From the NCBI GenBank assembly GCA_032164245.1, contig JAVMKO010000007.1:2914001-2978000 (forward strand): a stretch of 64,000 nt of DNA, read 5' to 3'. Shown here piece by piece: positions 23,600 through 49,814 of the stretch. This DNA comes from Sternotherus odoratus (taxonomy: Eukaryota; Chordata; Testudines; Kinosternidae). The stretch's first letter is position 1; every line of letters begins with the position of its first letter. Under the pieces are notes generated by a model that saw only the letters and a list, made by a program, of their open reading frames with translations, was not told the origin of the DNA and made no database searches. The position numbers and the translations under genes were made by a program.

Positions 23600-24590
23600 C
23601 TTGGTTGAATCCCGCTTTTGGAGACATGGAGTTAGAGGCCCCGCCCCCGCCCCTGAGGCCCCGCCCCTTCTCTGAGCCCCTCCCCCACTCACTCCAGCCC
23701 CCCTCTCTGTCTCTCACTCTCCTCCACCCTCATGTTCACTGGGCTGGGGCAGGGGAGCGGAGGGCGAGGGAAGGAGGTGAGGGCTCCGGCTGGGGGTGCA
23801 GGCTCTGGGAGTGGGGCTGGGGATGAGGAGCTTGGGGGATAGGAGAGGGTGGGGGTTCTGGGAGGGAGTTTGGGTGCGGGAGGGGGCTCAGGGCTGGAGA
23901 ATGGGATTGGGGTGCAGGAGGGGGTGAGACTTGCGGGGTCTGGGAGGGAGTTAGGGTGCAGAAGGGGGTTCTGACCTGGAGCAGCCCTGGGTCCTCCCCC
24001 CACTCTGCCAGTGCCTCTCAGTCCCCTGCTACCATAGGGGCGAGTTATATGGGGCCGCAGGGTCTCTGCTCCACCAGTATTTGGGAACGAGGGCCCAGCT
24101 CCACCAATGTTTGGACTTACTGCGCATTGGGGGGCCCCATGCTTCAGCGGGATGTGGGGTAGATGGCGGCCTGTGGGGATTAGCAGGGGGCCGGGTGCTG
24201 GCAGCAGCAAGTGACCTGGCCTCAGCCTGCCCCGCTCTGCCCCACCGGCTCCCGACGTTGCTCAGGGGAGGGGGTGGAAGCCAAAAAGAGGCAGGGTGGG
24301 GGCTTTGTGGGAGAAGGCGGAGCAGGGACGGGGAGGGGGCGGATTGCTTGCTCTTGCTGGTGCCAGTCCCCCCCCCCCCCCCGCTAATCTCGCAGGCATC
24401 CCTGGACCCCACGCCCCCCCAAAGCATGCCTCCCCCCCAAAGCCTGGGTCCGGGGCAGTTGCCTGCTGCTAGTTTTGTCCTGGGCTCCCCCCTGAGCTGT
24501 GCCAATGCCCCTCTATCCCAGCCCACAGCCCCTGTGCTATCCAGCCCTGGGCTCTTCTCCCCAGCTCTCCTACTAACTACTAACTGTGGT
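23600..24590. repeat. GC-rich interspersed repeat of unknown class
   Basis: Repeated phrases gggtgcaggctctgggagtg, gggttctgggagggagtttg and gggtgcaggaggggg give a degenerate tandem character; the same phrases appear at 4500-4560. No ends or target duplications found. No coding evidence. Confidence 0.4.
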
Positions 24591-24599
24591 ATGTGACCT

Positions 24600-24925
24600 A
24601 GAACTTAAATCAGCTTCTGTACCAGATGGCTGGAGAATAGCTAATGTGATGCAATATTTTAAAAAGCTTCGGAGGTGATCCTGGCAATTACAGGCTGGTA
24701 AGCCTGACTTCAGTACCGGGCAAACTGACTGAAACTACAGTAAAGAACAGAATTCTCAACCACCGGTCCTAGGTGAACACGATTTGTTGGGGAAAAGGCA
24801 ACATCCCTTCTTGTGAGGGGAAATCATGCACTGCCAATCTACTACCGCTGAAGCATCTGGCTATGGCCACTGTTGGAAGACAGGATGCTGGGCTGGATGG
24901 GCCCAATGCTCTGGCCTAGTATGGA
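24600..24925 (+). mobile_element. CR1 LINE RT fragment, sense
   Basis: Starts VPDGWRIANVMQYFKK-like coding (24617-24665), then ggcaattacaggctggtaag and cctgacttcagtaccgggca, a typical CR1 RT stretch. Followed by a joined 3' scrap (gaagacaggatgctgggctg). Stops present. Confidence 0.7.
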
Positions 24926-26301
24926 ACACAGCTACTAGGCCCCATCCTGACATTCTCCTAGGAGCCGATGCACAAGGGCTCCCCAAGGTACATCATCCAG
25001 AATTTGTCCAGGCTAGACTGGAATATCCCACGCGATGTCCCATGGGAGACATGAGTCAACAGATCTCACTGATAAGCAGGCTCTAGTTTCCCTTCCTTAG
25101 CACTTTCCCTCCACACTTGATTATGTCCCCTCAGTCCGCCCTAAACAATTCCGCGCCCTTCTTGTTTACGGCCGTCCAAGGACTGGGCTCTTATCCTGTC
25201 TCACATCTCCCGAGGCGCCCCTGGGTCAAGCTAGACGCGTTTCCTGGAGCTCTTTTCATCTCCCCTGATGACTCAGTCTCCCTATTTCTGGTCTCCTTCT
25301 CTGGCCAGCCCCCAGTTTGCCCTGATCTTTCCCTCTGCCTAGTCTTGGGCTCAATAATTCAGGTGCTATAAACCCAGCCTCTTGTAGCCAAGGCCCTGCA
25401 TGTCTCAGGGCAAGCTGGGTCCGATTTCCCCCCATTCCCAGGCACACGAGTGCAGCAGATGGAAGTGCATTTTAATTCAAAAAGCAGCAGGTTGGGGAAT
25501 TCAATCGGATCATGACGAATACAATCAGTGCAGTAGCTCCCTTTGCAATTTGATATGCAGTAAATTCCCCTCGAGGGGGAAACTGAAATAGTTCAGCCAA
25601 AAAGTGAACACTGGGGCTTTGGACATTGAGGTTTTCGATGAAATGTCGAAATTGGCTGCAAAATGCAGACACTTTTCACACACACACACGCAAAAATTGT
25701 TCCATCAGAAACTCAATTGCCCATCGAAAACCAACCTGGAGGGGAAATGTCCAACGCGTCCTAGTTTTCCCTTTGAGTTCTCAGCTTGTATTTATAACCT
25801 GGACTCCATCTTAGTGCGTTTGTTGTTTGGGGCTGGAAATTTCCTTAGTTCTTTGCAACGGACATCAGACTCACCCTGAGTCTGGCGCTCCTCTCTCCCC
25901 TCCTCCACTGATCTGGCACAGGGGTGGAGCACTCCTGCTACACACAGCAGCACTTGGGGGAATTGGCCTCTCTCGACCCCTCTGGGGTCTCAAAACTGGA
26001 GGGGAGTCAGATATTGTGGGTCTCCCTTGCCTGGCAACGGGCAAACCCCTCTGCCCCTCATACTGCTTGCCATGGGGCTCCTCTTGGTCTGTCCTCTGTT
26101 GAAGATGCTAACAGACGGGTTGCCTTTCTCAGGTTTGGCTGCAGAAGGAGAGCCAATTGCAATATGTCTTGCATTTCTTCCATTGGCTCCTCTAATCTTG
26201 GCCCCTTGCAATCCTGAAGATGCTGCTTCTGCAAGAACAGAAACGGACCATTTCTAAGGCTGAAAAGGTGAGATTTGGCAGCCTTGCATTGCCAGAAGCA
26301 A
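24926..26301. other. Intergenic, nothing recognised
   Basis: A short CA run (25676-25690) only. Confidence 0.4.
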
Positions 26302-26361
26302 CACTAAAATATGTAACAAAGAGTCCTGTGGCACCTTAAAGACTAACTATAAAGTTTTGAA

Positions 26362-26401
26362 GCATAAGCTTTCGTGGGCTAATACCCACTTCGTCGGATG
26401 C
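26362..26401 (-). ncRNA. Hammerhead-ribozyme-like motif, left arm
   Basis: Exact inverted copy of the 40-nt motif at 26926-26965, on the minus strand, as expected from the inverted arms. Same core deviations. Confidence 0.5.
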
Positions 26402-26522
26402 AAGCAGTGGAAGTGTCCAGGGGCAGGTATAGATAAGTAGGCAAGAACCAGGTAGGAGGTAACAAGGTTAGTCCAATCAGGCTGAACCAGCTTGTTAACT
26501 CAAATCAGGGAGGGTGGGGTAA

Positions 26523-26822
26523 AGGATAAATGGACACAAATCAGATATCAGGAATGGCAATATACAAAAACCTCTAGCAGAACACTTCAACCTGCCTAGA
26601 CACACAATTACAGATTTAAAAGTCACCATATTGCAGGAAAAAAACTTCAAGACCAGACTGCAAAGAGAAACTGCAGAGCTGCAGTTCATTTGCAAGTTTG
26701 ATACAATCAATCTAGGATTGAACAAGGATCTTGAATGGCTTGCTAAATACAAAAACAGCTTCTCCTCTCTCCGAGTTCACACTTGCAATTCAGCTGCTAG
26801 AAGAATAACCCGCCCTCCCTGA
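26523..26822 (+). pseudogene. Partial GIY-YIG endonuclease domain of the PLE
   Basis: One open frame, no start of its own, preceded by a stop at 26520. It reads INGHKSDIRNG, KPLAEHFNLPRHTITDLKV, NFKTRLQRETAELQFICKFD, then LGLNKDLEW, the end portion of a PLE GIY-YIG nuclease (conserved H of NGHKSDI, Glu of QRETAELQF, Asn of GLN). Ends at tga 26820-26822, just inside the right arm. A remnant of a larger polyprotein; not functional by itself. Confidence 0.7.
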
Positions 26823-26925
26823 TTTGAGTTAACAAGCTGGTTCAGCCTGATTGGACTAACCTTGTTACCTCCTACCTGGTTCTTGCCTACTTATCTATAC
26901 CCGCCCCTGGACACTTCCACTGCTT

Positions 26926-26965
26926 GCATCCGACGAAGTGGGTATTAGCCCACGAAAGCTTATGC
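26926..26965 (+). ncRNA. Hammerhead-ribozyme-like motif, right arm
   Basis: 40 nt. Stem I GCAU with AUGC; core CCGACGA (consensus CUGANGA, U4 changed to C); one extra A; stem II GUGGG with CCCAC; GAAA; a minimal palindromic stem III AGCU, then U before stem I closes. This is the topology of the minimal hammerheads described in PLEs. The U4 change and extra A may reduce or abolish cleavage. Confidence 0.5.
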
Positions 26966-27171
26966 TTCAAAACTTTATAGTTAGTCTTTAAGGTGCCACA
27001 GGACTCTTTGTTACCTCTGCTATTCCAGACTAACACGGCTACCTCTCTGATTCTTGACTAAAATACGTGTTTGTTCTTCTCTCGCTCCCAATTCTGTCAA
27101 TCCGCAGAGAGAACAATTTCATGGCTGGTCCAGGGATGGCAGCTAAACCATTTTGTCTTCCTGCTCCTTTT

Positions 27172-27266
27172 GCCGGGATAATTTAATTGGAGATTGGTCC
27201 TGCTTTGAGCAGGGGGTTGGACTAGAACCTCCAGAGGTCCCTTCCAACCCTGAGATTTTATGATTC
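27172..27266 (+). mobile_element. CR1 or CR1-tailed SINE 3' end
   Basis: attggtcctgctttgagcag, ggggttggactagaacctcc and a terminal attttatgattc are the CR1 3' end, sense. Further CR1-like scrap (gattttaaggtcagaaggga) at 27325-27350. Confidence 0.8.
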
Positions 27267-27349
27267 CTTTTATTGAGATGTAAGTTACAAAGAACATGTC
27301 ATCTTGATGGTTAGACTCCTAGATTTTAAGGTCAGAAGGGACCGTCATG

Positions 27350-30300
27350 ATCAGTCAGTCTGTCCTAGTTCTTTTCCTGCTGGTAGATAGAACCCTCTGT
27401 TGTAATAACTGGGGCTCCAAACTTCCCCTGATCGTGAGCTCAGCTGTAAAAGTAAGTAAAGGTTCGTAAAATGTTACCCTAACCTACAACAATAAATGTT
27501 AATGGGAAAAGGTACAAAAGGAAAACAATCCCAAAAAGAGCCATTTATAGAATTCAAGAACGGTGTTAAAATCATGCCTGGTGAACAAGGGACTTATGGG
27601 AGCAGAAATCAATGGGCCAAAACGAGTGTGGCAAAAATGAAGCTTAACTGGTCAACCAAATAATAAGACGATTCCATCCAGCACTCCCTTCTGGGGTCCT
27701 TAACAGAAAAGATGTTGGGGGGAAACGAGGAGGGAAGTGAACGCAACAGCTGCTGACAGAGAGAAGGGAAGGGATGAGAGTAACCATTACGACTGCCACC
27801 CCCATTGGGTTCTTGGTTCTCCTGTAGCACCACTGGGCCTTTGATCCTGAAACAGGACCTGGCCAAGGCAGGCCAGAAAAAGGGACCAAAATGACATTGT
27901 TACCTCCACCTGCTTTGACTAAATCCCAACCTCACCCGGGATGTACAGTGTTGTCACCACATCCTCATGTTTCCTTTTCCTTCCCCATCTTATTTCTTCT
28001 CTTTCCTATCCCTCTCCTTTTTCCTTCTGTCTAATCAGAATCCCGCTTAGCCGGCCAAGACGTCCTCTCTGGTCACAGGCTTACATCAGTGTTGCAAAAT
28101 ATGCAAAGAAAAGTAATGACCCAAACAGCCCTGGTAGAAGGTTGTCTGGTCTTGGAGGGGCTGATAAGAGGCGTTCTCGGCCTTTGTTTTTCCAACACTG
28201 AGGTTGCAAGCAAAAGCCAGCAAGAGACACAGAAGCTGCGTTTTTTATCTTTGCAGTTCTCTCCTCTCCTCTCGTGTCCGTATTGGTGTTCCTTCTAGAA
28301 AATGGGATCAGACTTTAACAGCAGCAGCAAGAACAACAGCTCCAGTACAGTTCGACACATTTTTTTCTTTTCCACGAAAAAGACACTTTTTAACCATTCC
28401 TTGTACCATCGAAAAGCCTGTCAAATGGGCAAGGGGGATTCCTTTAAAAAAAATTCTCTAGCTAAAGGGAAAGGGAACAAGCGGTGTTAAAACACTCAAC
28501 TCTCACTTAATACTTTCCTTTTCAAACGCCTTAACTATTTTCCTTCATTTCTGTTTCTTTAATAAAAGGTTACAAAACAATAATGTGTTTGCCATGGTAT
28601 TAAGCGGGCTGAGGCCTCTGAACTGAATACCAAACCCTGAACCTTGCTTAAATCTGTTTAATGTTGGATGGTTTCAGGATCATTTTAACCCTCTTGGGGC
28701 CCATGTAGTCCATCTACATTAAAACACCATTTTTAAATGGTCTCACTTCAATTTCAGCATCTCCTACTCCTTGAAACAGGTCAAGAGCTAAAGGCTTTCT
28801 CCCCCCATTTTTGTCTGCTTTTATTTCCCTACGGTTTTGGGGTCAGAAGTCATCTTTTTTTGTTATTCTTGTGTAGCCCCGAGCACAATAGAGTGTCGGG
28901 ACTCTAAGCACCACTGTAATAAATATTAAAATGGCTCCATTGTCTTTATTAATGATTATCATCCTGGAAAACGTGGGGGAAATATTTTTAAGACGCAGCT
29001 TTCCCAGACTTCTGAAAAACTAGAGTCACACTCATGTGTCCCTGATCTAACTAGACGTCTTGAAATCCCCCTGGGAATAATAATTTGAAACAAACCAAAC
29101 GATTTGCCTGTTTCCTCAGTCATATTTATGTCACAGTTTGGTTAGTTACAATGTTATCAGGCGCCACACAAACCAGAGTACCCAAATACGACTATTATCT
29201 AACTCGCTCCTGGCGTTTGAGCTTCACAGAATTCTAAGCCTCTTAGTGCGTCTTTGAATGGGCTCTTTATGAACACAGGGCCGGTTATTACCTTCGCTGC
29301 AGTGAATATTAAGTAAACAGGAAGATTTGCAAGAATAGCCATTTTCATCCATCGCCCTTCCATCTACGCAGCTTCAGGTTCATGTATAAACACAAACAAA
29401 GGACCCCTAGACACTTGAGCACAATTCCCATGGACTTTAAGCATGCGATAGGAGCTGTAGACATGTAGGAGAAGGTAAAGTTGGGCACTATGGAATAAGC
29501 CTAAGACCACGGACACTTCTATAAGCTGACTCAGTAGCAGAACTGAGCTCTTGGAGACTTCAAAATCAAGTGAAAGTTGCTAAAGATTTGGTGACTTCAG
29601 AGTGATGGCAAAGACACCTGAATTTGAACTGTCTACCACTAGGGTACAAAAAACATTTGTTGCTAAATTTCTTTTCCATCTTAAGGATGCATTTACTGCA
29701 ACCTCTGTATTGCACCTGTAGTCCTCCTGCCATAGGCTGAAAAGAATCAGGGCAGGAGTTTTAAAGTTCGGAACATGTGAGTTCTCTCGTGTATTTTGAA
29801 TGGGGATCACTTTAGTGAACTGTGCAGTCTTATTACTGAAATTCTTATCCTTCCTCTCTCCTTCCCCTATGGTCTAATGTATATTCCTCATTTGCTGCCA
29901 TCTCTGAATTTGGACGGGAATCTCTTTGGGGCAGGGTCTGTAACTTTAAGTGAGCCCATTAAGTGATCAAAACTGACAATAATAATATTCATAATAAAAT
30001 GGGACAGAAAAAATTCTACTGAACAAGTACAAAACGTGCCTGTTCACATGATTATCACTTTCAATTGATTTAGTTCAATCTTTGCTTGAACCGTAGATCG
30101 TAGTGAGCCCTACAAGATAAGATGGACATATCTGACTTCATTCGTGTTTTAGCTGTGGGCTAGACTGAGCTCTAGTTCTAAAGCCCGAGCAAGGGCTGGC
30201 ATACATCATGCCAAACTGGGAGGAGTCCAGAAAAGGAAGCGCATAGTAATAATACCCAGCTATTATTGAATGCTTTTCCATCGGCAGATCTGAGTGCTTC

Positions 30301-31490
30301 ATTTTACAAATGAAGAAAGTGACATGACCAAGGACACCCAGAGGCAGAGCCAGAAACAGCCCCCCCCCCCCCCGTAGCTCCTGTGCCCCAGACCAGTGCT
30401 CTGTCCGCTAGCCACATTCCTCCCAAGAGGCACCATGCTCTCCTCCTTGCAGCTTACTGCTCCCCCTCCACTAATGCTGCTGACTCAGCTCTGCCAGCCA
30501 ACACTTGGGGGTGGAGCACGTTTTGCTCACAACCTTCCCTTCTCTCTCTGTCTCACCTTGCCCATCTGTTTGGTGTAAAGAAGTATCGGCGGTGCAGTTC
30601 CCTTTGTACCTGTACTGGGATGCAGGGAGCCCTAACGTGGACAGCTGCTTTGAGGCAAGTTCCTCTCTGGCTCAGAGTGAGCACAAAACGTCCACTCAAA
30701 ACGGGGGCGGGGGAGGGGGGGGCTTTATTTCTGCTTGAAGAACTCCAAAATGGCCCGGCCAACTTGACCCAAACTTTTTAAAACCCTCACCTTTGGGCTG
30801 AGTTCGGGTATAGAAAATGTCAGCCAGCCCGAGAGGTCTTTGTTCAAGAAAGTCACAGGCACCTGGAAGAATATATGTGTGTGTGTGTGTGTGTGTAAGA
30901 TGGGGACACACACACACGCCTGAATTCCAGCATGCACGCTCACCAGCCTTGAGACTTGCACTGGAAAATAAAGGGTGAGCAGAATGTGTTTGATTTCCAG
31001 CCCCAGCTGGAGAGCCCAGAGATAAGGGAATGTGGCTCCTCTTCCCGGGTGTTTCTTAATAAAGAAATGATGAACACATTTTCCCACACGCACTGCCCTG
31101 GCTCATCCTACTCCCTCTTTCCTTGGCAAGCGGGACCCAGAGCAAGGAGGCTCTGTTCCCATTGCTAAAATAATGTGTTTAGTAAATAGAATAAGCAGAC
31201 AAAGGAGAATGGGAACTGCCTCCTTTCCCTAGCTCCTTTCCCTAGGTCTGATCCTGCTGGTGTAGAAAAACTTGAAGCTGGTTGTAATAGAGCCAAAGCA
31301 CGGCTAGGATGAAATTCTATCACTTACTTAGGCAAAGACCCCTCCTGCCTCTCTCTTTCTCTTGCATTGTTTCCTAACCTTGCACAAGTTTCAAACAGTG
31401 GCATCTTTGACCTACTGCAGCAATAACTTAGGAATCTCTCCTCTGACTTCAGCTTCAGTGGATCAGCATCTGATCACCATACCAGCAAAC
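27350..31490. other. LPL-proximal upstream DNA without recognised exon
   Basis: Low repeat content compared with the rest. An antisense MIR-like fragment at 30265-30420 (cattttacaaatgaagaaag, then poly-C) and a short TG run at 30870-30896. I looked for a signal peptide followed by a phase-1 donor (LPL exon 1) and found none. Confidence 0.45.
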
Positions 31491-31690
31491 NNNNNNNNNN
31501 NNNNNNNNNNNNNNNNNNNNNNNNNNNNNNNNNNNNNNNNNNNNNNNNNNNNNNNNNNNNNNNNNNNNNNNNNNNNNNNNNNNNNNNNNNNNNNNNNNNN
31601 NNNNNNNNNNNNNNNNNNNNNNNNNNNNNNNNNNNNNNNNNNNNNNNNNNNNNNNNNNNNNNNNNNNNNNNNNNNNNNNNNNNNNNNNNN
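31491..31690. other. Assembly gap (200 N)
   Basis: Exactly 200 unknown bases, 207 bp upstream of LPL exon 2. A round 200 suggests a placeholder of unknown true length, so any exon or repeat in it is invisible. Confidence 0.99.
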
Positions 31691-31897
31691 CCGGATTAAA
31701 ATCAATGCCTAAAATAAACACACACTCCTATAATTGGCCATAATTAGTGTCCTTGTTCTGGCAGGAAAATGGGCCTTAGAATAGGGGGAAATTGATTTTT
31801 ACCTTGTCTTCTGACCTCTTTAGATCTGTGACTATCAAAATTTATTTTTTTTATTATGCATCTTCTTAAACCTGTTTTAATGTTGTCTCTACCATAG

Positions 31898-46804
<14,907 letters not shown>

Positions 46805-46823
<19 letters not shown>

Positions 46824-48084
46824 AGAAAGAGCAGCTCTTGAATTTTCTGAAGAAGGAAGTGGATGAAACATTTCTGCTTTGGATGGAAAAATAACCCCCC
46901 TTGTGTTGGGTGTTCAGGACGGAATGTATTGAAATACTTAGCAGCTGTAATACTGCTGGCCTGTTAGTCTGCTATTCCTAGCTCTTCTGAGACTGTACAA
47001 AAAAAAGTCTCCTAGAACACACAAAGTGGTTACTTAACTATAAAGAACATATTAGCCAAGTCTTTTAAAGTACTTCTAAAGAAAGTGTAACATCTTGATT
47101 ATGAATTAAGAGTTATTTTGCCTCAATATCACCTTGTAACAAGGTTTCTTGATATAATGTACTGTATAGCAAATTCCTAGTATTTATTGAAAAGTCTCGT
47201 TTGGGGGCCTGTATTTTGGCTTTTTTAACTTGATTTGTTAAAGATTTATCTAAAACTGGACAGATGTCTGTTTTTGTGGTTGGACAACATCCATTCAGCT
47301 AATTAATGAGTTTAAAGACCCTTCCCTGACCCTAGCTCAGGGTGGGCAAATACATATTGAGCACGTGTGTTCTTCTCATTGCATAAAGTGTACACCTGCT
47401 CTGGCTAAGGCTGGAACTCAAAAGATGCCCGGGACTGAATGAATATGGGAAGAGGAAAAATCTGGATAATAACGCACTGTACTTGAGGTAAACTCCGATT
47501 CTCCGAGTACAGACTTAGCCTGAGGTCTGACCTGTTCATCTATTCTCTGTTCAGTAGTTCATCCTGCAATACATTTCCAATCGTAGGCAATGCTAGCATT
47601 TTCATTGTCCTATGATGATATTTTAACGTTAATGGGTAACCTCTTTTTCAAATAAAGCCATCTCAAATTCGGACATTGCTCTAGGTAAGGGGCTTTAAAA
47701 GAAGCAATAAACTGGAAACTGCAGGAAACTTATTTTCACCACCTGTTTACAACACCAATGCGAAATGAGGTGAAAACCAGACCATTCTGCTCTGACATGG
47801 AGTTCAAGTCATTCACGCCACAACTGGGCTAGCCTCGTGTTCACCTGCATTTTCCAGATGTGAACATGGACAGGCTGTGTGATCATCCTTCCCTTTGCTG
47901 ATATTCTTGTCCAAAGACCGCTCTTTATTTCTTGCCTAGGACATAGGGGTAGAAGCTGTGAGCTGCAAGATTGTCTGTCTGAAATGTTGCAAATTTCAGT
48001 GAGGTGCAGGACCTAGGCCATTCAAGGAACCAGAGTGTATTGTTCACAAAACACAACGCTTTGAGATCTCTAGAATGAGAAGTG

Positions 48085-48150
<66 letters not shown>

Positions 48151-48915
48151 GTAAATGTTTGTCTATTCTAATGCTATGAAAAGTTCTTTTATTAAACCAT
48201 ACATCAACAATTGGGGAGGAACTCCTGAGCTAGAATATGACTACGTATCTGTTTTTCATAATCCTTGCATTCATTACAAAGCATATGGTGAAGGTGGCAT
48301 TTGTGCTAAGTCATCCAGAACAAAAGCCTACGCGGGCCTGTGGGTTGTTTTTAATATACCATTAGTGGATCAGGTGATCAAAGAGCTAACCCAGTGCAAT
48401 ATGTTGGAATGCCAACAACTTAAAAGGTGCTAAAAATGTGATGTCCTAACCCAATGAAGTGTGGCTGAGCGAGGATGAAAGTTGCTTGGATATTTGGTGC
48501 ATGTCCCTCAAGTCCTCTAAAAGTGATAAAACAAAATGATTCATGTGTCTGGTTGACAGTGGTTTTACTTACATTTTCCTGAAAGATGAACTCTTTGGAA
48601 AGAGGAGGTGTGCTTTTAATACAGGATCTAATAAAACCTACAGCACTTGAATGCCATGATTTAGCTTGAAATGTTATTTATTACCTGTAAATATATATAT
48701 TTTTGTGTGTAAAGGTAGTTTTGTATATATTGCTCAGATTATCAAGACTATCTCCCTTGATACAGTTGTGTGCTATTAATCCTGTGTATAGCTTGCAAAG
48801 AGCTACTTAACCATGCTTATGAAATAATGCAATGTAATATGCATTTTCTAAAGAAAGCATCTCAATTTTGTACAGAATGGAAAGCCAAGATTTTAATAAA
48901 ATTGTCAAATTAATT
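46805..48915 (+). CDS. LPL: LPL exon 10: last codons and long 3' UTR
   Basis: The acceptor region reads cttttagag. Using the first AG, the tail is GDQSRP followed by taa at 46821-46823. Using the second AG two bases on, the frame stays open for 29 residues to taa at 46892-46894. From 46824 onward the sequence is UTR: AT-rich, with polyadenylation signals near 47651 and 47706, a CA microsatellite at 48086-48149 and a distal AATAAA at 48895. The single long terminal exon agrees with the mammalian gene, where exon 10 is all 3' UTR. Confidence 0.85.
47651..47656 (+). promoter_or_regulatory. LPL: Possible proximal polyadenylation signal of LPL
   Basis: AATAAA, with a second copy at 47706-47711, about 0.85 kb into exon 10. 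Mammalian LPL makes two mRNA sizes by alternative polyadenylation, so a proximal site is plausible. There is no direct evidence of use. Confidence 0.35.
48086..48149. repeat. (CA)n microsatellite in LPL 3' UTR
   Basis: 32 pure CA units inside exon 10, so transcribed if the distal polyadenylation site is used. Confidence 0.97.
48895..48900 (+). promoter_or_regulatory. LPL: Distal polyadenylation signal of LPL
   Basis: AATAAA about 2.1 kb into exon 10, followed by AT-rich sequence and a T-rich stretch (ttttattttgc) 30 bp later. It gives an expected cleavage site near 48915. It is the last canonical signal before sequence character changes. Confidence 0.7.
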
Positions 48916-48919
48916 TCCT

Positions 48920-49812
48920 AGTTAGACTAGTTTTTATTTTGCAGAACTAAGAATTGAAACATGAGTGGTATTGAAAAACTGACCAAATTTGCTATGCTCT
49001 GGGAACAGATGGAGAGAGACATTTTCAAAAGCGACTAGTGCTTTTTTTTCCCCCCCAGTACTTCCAGGTTTGGTTGCCCTGCTTGAGATGCCTTAAAGGG
49101 GCATGATTTTAAGAAAATGGCAGAAAAAAAACACACCCTCCTAAGATACTTCAAGGTGGGCACCTTGAAATCAAGGCACCTCAAATTACTAGCCCCTCCT
49201 GAAAAGCTTGGCCTGAAGGAAAAAAGTAGTTAATTAAATGTTGGGCCTTCCAAACTTGCCACTGGCCATTTCTATAATGTTGAAAGTCTTGTTTCTTTTC
49301 TTTTCTTTTTCTTTTTTTGCATATGGCATAGTTATATTTCTAGGGCTATCAAACACATGCCTAGAACCTTGCTCAGGGTTGAGGTGTGCTTGGTGTAGCC
49401 GGAGGGATGGGTGGTTGTATGGAGGACAAAGAGGGCTACTTCACATTTGCATCACTGCACCCTGCTCTTGGGGTCATTCTGCACCATAATAATTCAGCCA
49501 GCACAAGCTAGAGTAGCCCCCAGGCTGCTGTAATTTACAATGTATTGTACCACAAGAGAGAGGGATGGCTAGAAAGCAGAGGAGCTCTGCCTACACTTGC
49601 TGAGTGAAGACCGAAGGGGTGAGCTAGCTGTCATTAAAGCATCCCTGATTTATCTGAGGCTCTCCTTGCACAGGGCAATGCTTGAGTGACTGCTGAGCTG
49701 TGACATTGATGGGGAATGAAGATAGGTTTATGGATATAGAGGTAGGTGAAATAGTTTAGTCACTGACCAATGCAGTTTTTGTGCAACTGAAGCTTTGTGA
49801 ATTCAGGTCAAA
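48920..49812. other. Intergenic, nothing recognised
   Basis: T-rich run near 49295-49320; no exon or repeat identified. Confidence 0.4.
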
Positions 49813-49814
49813 TT

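Larger units (their letters stand above)
26313..27056 (+). mobile_element. Penelope-like element (PLE) with inverted terminal repeats
   Basis: Flanked by an 11-bp near-perfect target duplication actaaaata(t/c)g at 26302-26312 and 27057-27067. Left arm 26313-26514 and right arm 26813-27014 are 202-bp near-identical inverted repeats; the right end continues through attccagactaacacggcta to 27056. Between the arms lies the C-terminal part of a GIY-YIG endonuclease frame. PLEs are known to carry pseudo-LTRs, sometimes inverted, and hammerhead motifs in them. 5'-truncated, no RT. Confidence 0.8.
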
